Origin: Chromera velia
Lineage: Eukaryota; Sar; Chromeraceae
Reading direction: 5' to 3'
NCBI GenBank assembly: GCA_018398765.1
Contig: JAHBMJ010003908.1
Coordinates: 1-10,000 of the forward strand
Length of the DNA: 10,000 nucleotides
Every line of letters starts with the position of its first letter. Position 1 is the first letter of the stretch. Below are positions 7,223-10,000 of the stretch, in pieces. The notes under the pieces were generated by a model. The model did no database searches. It was not told the DNA's origin and saw nothing but the letters and a program-made list of their open reading frames with translations. The position numbers and the translations under genes were made by a program.

Positions 7223-7372
7223 CTGAATAGCTGGTGTTGCGGCAGAAGCATTCAGTAGATTCGTTTTCTTTGCATCGGCGGCCCGTGGTTCGGGTTTTTT
7301 CGACTCCTCCGCCGCTTCCTCGCCCTCGAACCTTCTTTGTGTCTCCTCCTTCTCCTTGGTTGAATGCACCTT
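7223..7372 (-). other. Candidate 150-bp exon encoding a Lys/Glu/Ala-rich linker
   Basis: On the minus strand an acceptor-like CCCTCCCCTGGTTAG ends at 7373. The next 150 bases are open in one frame, and the TAG that forms the acceptor would be an in-frame stop just outside. The frame ends in CAG followed by GTAGGT (7222-7217), a good donor, so the exon is 50 codons with phase 0 at both ends. The peptide is charged and low-complexity: KVHSTKEKEETQRRF at the start, then an EEAAEESKKPEPRAADAKK stretch, then an Ala/Thr-rich end. No domain is recognised; it resembles a disordered linker. It may belong to the same gene as the exon-like segments at 6169-6555, with the linking exon near 7130-7180 uncertain. 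Confidence 0.3.
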
Positions 7373-8077
7373 CTAACCAGGGGAGGGCAGTGGAGGAGGG
7401 GGGGGTGCCGCGACTCTGGTATATCCTGCTGGGAGGCCAGCCCCCTCTTTGTTACCGTAAGTAGAAAAAAAATGTGGGGGGGGGGGGACATCAGTTGCTC
7501 CCCATCCCCCTGCTATAGAGTCGTCCGGTTGCTACGTAGGCGTGAGAGCATCGTTCGGCAATCGTTCCAGCTGCATGCGGTAGGGGGGCTCCGACAGGCG
7601 CCTGTATGCGATATACTCTGCAGAGACAGGACGCATATAGAGACGGAGTCCCAGATTCGAACAGACAACGGTGGAGGAAGAAAATATGCAGACACGCAAG
7701 CATATCTCTTGAACGAGAAGGAGTGGGACAATGAAACAGGCAGTGAAAAGCCGTTCAACCTGTGCCTCTTCAAAACTTTCAAAAGCTCCTGGCCAGCAGC
7801 TTTCCCTGTAAAGCACCCCCACTGCTTAGACCTCCATGCACCCTCAAGTCACCTACATGGAGAAGGAAGAAAATGTGCAGACATGCAAGCATATCTCTTG
7901 AACGAGAACGAGTGGGACATTGAAACAGGCAGTGAAAAGCCGTTCAACCTGTGCCTCTTCAAAACTTTCAAAAGCTCTTGGCCAGCGACTTTCCCTGTAA
8001 AGCATCCCCACTGCTTAGACCTCCATGTACCTTCAAGTCACCTGCATGGAGGAGGAAGAAAATATGCAGACACGTAA
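7364..8077 (+). CDS. Candidate repeat-containing protein, 237 aa, unrecognised
   Basis: ATG at 7364 opens a 237-residue frame ending in TAA at 8075-8077. The first 100 residues are Gly/Arg/Cys-rich and not recognisable. From 7676 the frame runs through a 63-codon tandem repeat, with units containing KEWDNETGSEKPFNLCLF, then KTFKSSWPAAFPVKHPHC and a His-rich end. Units 1 and 2 differ at 12 of 189 bases: 7 changes alter the residue and 5 are silent. That is no clear sign of protein-level selection. The stop arises in unit 3, where the Gln codon CAA has become TAA; a second stop, TAG, replaces a Trp codon. The frame may be a real protein truncated by decay of unit 3, or a 189-bp satellite that happens to stay open because its length is a multiple of three. 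Confidence 0.25.
   Translation: MHLLTRGGQWRRGGCRDSGISCWEASPLFVTVSRKKMWGGGDISCSPSPCYRVVRLLRRRESIVRQSFQLHAVGGLRQAPVCDILCRDRTHIETESQIRTDNGGGRKYADTQAYLLNEKEWDNETGSEKPFNLCLFKTFKSSWPAAFPVKHPHCLDLHAPSSHLHGEGRKCADMQAYLLNENEWDIETGSEKPFNLCLFKTFKSSWPATFPVKHPHCLDLHVPSSHLHGGGRKYADT
7594..7605. repeat. 12-bp perfect palindrome ACAGGCGCCTGT
   Basis: The twelve bases are self-complementary and lie 70 bases before the first 189-bp repeat unit, close to a TGCATGC motif at 7572-7578. It could be a binding site for a dimeric factor; nothing else supports a role. Confidence 0.35.
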
Positions 8078-8215
8078 GCATATCTCTTGAATAAAAAGGA
8101 GTAGGACAGTGAGACAGGCAGTGAAAAGCCGTCCAACCTGCACCTCTCCAACACTTTCAAAAGCTCCTGGCCAGCGACTTTCCCTGTAAGGCACCCCCAC
8201 AGCTTAGACCTCCAT
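7676..8215. repeat. 189-bp tandem repeat, two full units and a truncated third
   Basis: Unit 1 spans 7676-7864, unit 2 7865-8053 and a partial unit 3 8054-8215. Each begins GGAAGAAAAT and contains a CAAGCATATCTCTTGAA-like core. Units 1 and 2 are 177/189 identical with no indel. Unit 3 is more diverged and is cut off where a GGCT/GACT tract starts. The unit length is a multiple of three and close to a nucleosome repeat, so both a coding-repeat and a satellite origin remain open. Confidence 0.9.
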
Positions 8216-8217
8216 AA

Positions 8218-8255
<38 letters not shown>

Positions 8256-8416
8256 AGCTGGTTGACTGACTGACTGACTGAGTGAGTGAGTGACTGACTG
8301 ACTGACTGACTGAGTGAGTGAGGGAGGGAGGGAGTAAGTGACTGACTGACTGACTGACTGACCGACTGACCGACTGACTGACTGACTGACTGACTGACTG
8401 ACTGACTTGCTGGCTG
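8218..8416. repeat. Compound tetranucleotide tract GGCT/GACT/GAGT/GGGA
   Basis: The tract starts with GGCT units (to about 8256), passes through GACT, GAGT, GACT again, GAGT and GGGA units, and ends in a long GACT run with two CGAC variants. All units differ by single-base changes, so it looks like one expanded array whose blocks mutated and re-expanded. Minus-strand translation gives Ser-Val-Ser-Gln repeats, an artefact. Confidence 0.9.
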
Positions 8417-8523
8417 GTGTTTCTGCCTTGGTGCCTCCCTCAGTGCCTACATTGCTGTGTGCCCCCTCCGATAGTTGTAAGGAGGGGATACAGACACACA
8501 TACACGTAGACATACGCACATAT

Positions 8524-8563
8524 ACTGACTGACTGACTGACTGACTGACTGACTAACTAACTG
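8524..8563. repeat. Second GACT tetranucleotide run
   Basis: Seven or more GACT units followed by two AACT units repeat the motif of the larger tract about 110 bases upstream. The intervening sequence (8417-8523) is CA-rich and has no recognisable gene. Confidence 0.85.
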
Positions 8564-8810
8564 CAGCGAGAGCCTGAAGGCCCAAAGATTGTGTCTGCAG
8601 GCCCTGAACAGACTCTGAGCACTGCCATGCAGCGACCAGAAGGAGATTCCGTTGTCCATCATATGTATTAATTGAGGGGAAATGTATGGCTGTTACATGT
8701 TGTGAGAATGCTTTACCATCTAACTGTTTCAGCTGTTTGTGCCACACAGCGTAGTAGAAGTCAGCGAGTGCTTTTTTCTGCTGTCTTTTGTGCTTCAGAC
8801 GTGCCACCAT
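8553..8810 (-). CDS. Weak candidate small protein or first exon, 85 aa
   Basis: ATG at 8808-8810 opens a frame of 85 residues ending in TAG at 8553-8555, inside the GACT/AACT run. The N-terminal part is basic and aromatic (VARLKHKRQQKKALADFYY). After about 32 residues there is a donor-like GGTAAAG, so the frame could be a short first exon rather than a whole protein. No family is recognised. The plus strand is also open in places here, including a frame reading PEGPKIVSAGPEQTLS, so strand choice is uncertain. Confidence 0.18.
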   Translation of the reverse strand: MVARLKHKRQQKKALADFYYAVWHKQLKQLDGKAFSQHVTAIHFPSINTYDGQRNLLLVAAWQCSESVQGLQTQSLGLQALAAVS

Positions 8811-8879
8811 TTTTTTTTAGTTCTCCGAAAAGCCCGGAAAAGCCACAGTCAAACAACACATTGGCAAGCAACGTCTCCG

Positions 8880-9239
8880 ATGGGGAGGGGGGAAAAAAAG
8901 AGTTCGTCTGAATGGTGGGCTGTAAAGAAGCGCAAGGCAACCAGGTTGGCGAGAGAGCAAGCTGCAACAAAACGGTTTGTTACCAGGGAGCTGCCTTCGA
9001 TACTGGCCGCAGGAAACTTAGCTTCTCTGTGCCTATCACATGCCCAAAGTCTGCTTGAAGTGGGTGACATACTGGTGGACGAGGCAGCCAAACCGTCTGA
9101 GCAGCCGAGCGTGTTATATACCAAAACTGAACAGCAGGGGACCATTGCTTTACTGAATGCAGTTGGGGGGGCAAAGATGAAAAAGTGCAGAGAAACCCGG
9201 TTCCGTTGTTTTACGATCATCTATGTGCGCGTAAGATGA
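8880..9239 (+). CDS. Candidate hypothetical protein or exon, 119 aa, unrecognised
   Basis: ATG at 8880 gives a 119-residue frame ending in TGA at 9237-9239. The same frame is open back to 8739 without another ATG and spans two acceptor-like sites, TTTTGTGCTTCAG (ending 8798) and a T-run plus AG (ending 8820). The peptide has a basic start (WWAVKKRKATRLAREQAA) and a helix-like middle (LPSILAAGNLASLCLSHA, then LLEVGDILVDEAAKPSE). It reads like a real globular segment but matches no family I know. Near the stop is a donor-like CGCGTAAGA (GT at 9230), so the stop may lie in an intron. A different frame upstream (SPKSPEKPQSNNTLASNVSD) looks coding-like until a G6A7 run at 8887-8899, hinting at a frameshift. 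Confidence 0.35.
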   Translation: MGRGEKKSSSEWWAVKKRKATRLAREQAATKRFVTRELPSILAAGNLASLCLSHAQSLLEVGDILVDEAAKPSEQPSVLYTKTEQQGTIALLNAVGGAKMKKCRETRFRCFTIIYVRVR

Positions 9240-9440
9240 GTAACTGACTGACTCAGAACGTTTGAGGTATCGTGCGAGTCGATGATAAATCGGCAGTCGT
9301 GACCCCATCACAACTCCTCCTGGGGACTGCACAGAACGTTCGAAACTGACTTGGCATGACCGCATGGACTTCCTTGACCTCCTCGACCTTCGAGTAGAAA
9401 AATGTCTGACCTTCGTTGTTGCATATATCGAGGCGTGCAT
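9240..9440. other. Undecided stretch open on both strands
   Basis: Frames of about 75 to 140 codons overlap here on both strands (plus 9364-9591; minus 9150-9482 and 9308-9724). None has a recognisable motif, and much of their length comes from the stop-poor GC-rich block that follows. I do not choose among them. Confidence 0.4.
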
Positions 9441-9683
9441 GGCCCCCGCGCGGCCGCGGGCCAAAAGACGACTGGTCGACATGGTCGTGGTGGTGGGCCC
9501 ACCGCCCGGAAACGAGTCGTGTTTTCAAATAGGCCGTGGTGGTGGTGGTGGGGGGGGGCCAAGACGAGTCGGGTCGTCTTCAAAATTATAGCGGTGTCAG
9601 GAGTGATTACCCCAGCTCGCGGCCCCCCCGCGGCCCCGCGGGCCCGCGCCGCCCGCGCGCGCCCGCGCGCGCGGCCGGCCGGG
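9441..9683. other. CpG-dense, very GC-rich block with palindromes and a G-run
   Basis: This block is far richer in G+C than the window average. It holds CGCGGCCGCG (9449-9458), the palindrome GGTGGGCCCACC (9492-9503), a GTGG run ending in a nine-base G-run (9534-9558), the hairpin AAGACGA/TCGTCTT (9561-9567 and 9574-9580), and an alternating CG stretch (about 9616-9680) able to adopt left-handed DNA. It resembles a promoter-proximal CpG island. No gene inside it is supported. Confidence 0.5.
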
Positions 9684-9761
9684 GCATGCATGCACTGAGC
9701 ATCCGATGCAGCTCGTGCATGCATGCAGAATGACTGACCTTTTTTCTTCCCACTGCATGCA
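9684..9761. promoter_or_regulatory. Cluster of TGCATGCA motifs
   Basis: TGCATGCA-type words occur three times in 78 bases: GCATGCATGCA (9684-9694), TGCATGCATGCA (9716-9727) and TGCATGCA (9754-9761). They flank the start of a small reading frame and follow the GC-rich block. In apicomplexans, TGCATGC-type motifs are known promoter elements bound by AP2-domain factors; that this organism uses them the same way is an inference. The first two copies can also pair as an inverted repeat. Confidence 0.4.
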
Positions 9762-9879
9762 AGCCTACATGATGCAATTCATCGATCGTCAATCAGGGGA
9801 TGGAGCCGCATGGGACATGAAGAGCCTCGTACAGTCCAGCTATCAGAGCGTGTCATCCATACTGAAAGCTCTGCAGTAG
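9706..9879 (+). CDS. Candidate small protein or first exon, 57 aa
   Basis: ATG codons at 9706, 9730, 9757, 9769 and 9772 are all in one frame, which ends in TAG at 9877-9879. From 9730 the product is 49 residues, starting MTDLFSSHC and ending SLVQSSYQSVSSILKALQ, with an amphipathic, helix-like C-terminus. The codons from 9769 on look coding-like (ATC, GAT, GGG, GAC, AGC). The frame begins right after the GC-rich block and within the TGCATGCA cluster, as a first exon would. CAGTAGTG at 9874-9881 could be read as a donor, so the coding sequence may continue past the window. No family is recognised. Confidence 0.3.
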   Translation: MQLVHACRMTDLFSSHCMQAYMMQFIDRQSGDGAAWDMKSLVQSSYQSVSSILKALQ

Positions 9880-9920
9880 TGCATGGGTTTTCCTGACGAA
9901 GGAACGAGGAGGGCACCACA

Positions 9921-9960
9921 CACCGCTGTACAGTCTCTCTCTCAAGTAAAACCAGCGGTG
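9921..9960. repeat. Inverted repeat CACCGCTG / CAGCGGTG
   Basis: CACCGCTG at 9921-9928 is the exact reverse complement of CAGCGGTG at 9953-9960, with a 24-base pyrimidine-rich loop. It lies in the last 120 bases, where no gene is visible. Confidence 0.35.
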
Positions 9961-10000
9961 GTCAATTCCATCAATGCCGTGTGCTGGCAGGCAGGAAAAG

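Noticed and set aside
7640-7665. GTTCGAATC on the minus strand, like a tRNA B box
   Set aside because: No A box, acceptor stem or cloverleaf could be found at the right spacing.
8075-8105. Possible stop-codon reassignment (TAA for Gln) in the third 189-bp unit
   Set aside because: The second stop, TAG, replaces Trp rather than Gln, and the methyltransferase uses no internal TAA or TAG; simple decay explains both.
8157-8519. 120-codon minus-strand frame rich in Ser-Val-Ser-Gln
   Set aside because: It is the translation of the GACT/GGCT tetranucleotide tract.
8849-9220. 123-codon minus-strand ATG frame opposite the 119-residue plus-strand candidate
   Set aside because: The plus-strand translation is more protein-like and its codon pattern fits better; this one reads as its shadow, though strand choice is not proven.
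9308-9792. Several frames of 60-140 codons on both strands in the GC-rich block
   Set aside because: Stop codons are rare in such GC-rich DNA; the peptides are Ala/Arg/Pro/Gly or poly-His runs with no motif.
1-10000. CRISPR arrays, insertion sequences, phage or viral genes, rRNA and tRNA genes
   Set aside because: No spaced identical repeats, transposase or reverse-transcriptase motifs, structural RNA signatures or viral protein motifs were seen on either strand.

Overview
The window looks like nuclear DNA of a microbial eukaryote. One protein gene is clear. The rest is intergenic-type sequence rich in microsatellites and tetranucleotide tracts, with eukaryote-style splice signals and no bacterial operon layout or ribosome-binding sites. 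Repeated TGCATGCA motifs, long GACT/GGCT and AATC tracts and CT/GT runs would suit an alveolate such as a chromerid alga or a coccidian. That is a guess from texture and is not shown by any marker gene.

Layout. 1-449: AT-rich start, a TATA-like box, a GCC/GGC palindrome and a GCATGC-arm hairpin, then the probable 5' leader. 450-1592 (+): an apparently intronless gene for an arsenite S-adenosylmethionine methyltransferase (AS3MT/ArsM family), complete from ATG to TGA. 1593-2424: AT-rich spacer with small inverted repeats and a possible poly(A) signal. 2425-3156: a long open frame on the minus strand, unrecognised. 3157-3930: AATC repeats and an 83-bp imperfect inverted repeat. 3931-5990: simple repeats, a diverged roughly 102-bp tandem duplication and polypyrimidine tracts, with only weak small reading frames. 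6169-7372: exon-like segments on the minus strand that may form one spliced gene of unknown function. 7364-8215: a plus-strand reading frame containing two and a fraction copies of a 189-bp (63-codon) tandem repeat whose third copy has in-frame stops. 8218-8563: compound GGCT/GACT/GAGT tracts. 8553-9239: weak reading frames on both strands; the best is an unrecognised 119-residue plus-strand frame. 9441-9761: a very GC-rich, CpG-rich block followed by a cluster of TGCATGCA motifs, then a small plus-strand reading frame to 9879.

Only the methyltransferase can be given a role: detoxification by transferring methyl groups from S-adenosylmethionine to trivalent arsenic. Its oddity is that one of the two cysteines expected to hold the arsenic is a glycine. 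No neighbour shows any link to arsenic metabolism. Everything after 1600 is described as candidate exons, repeats or motif clusters with low confidence, because exon structure in an unknown eukaryote cannot be fixed by eye.
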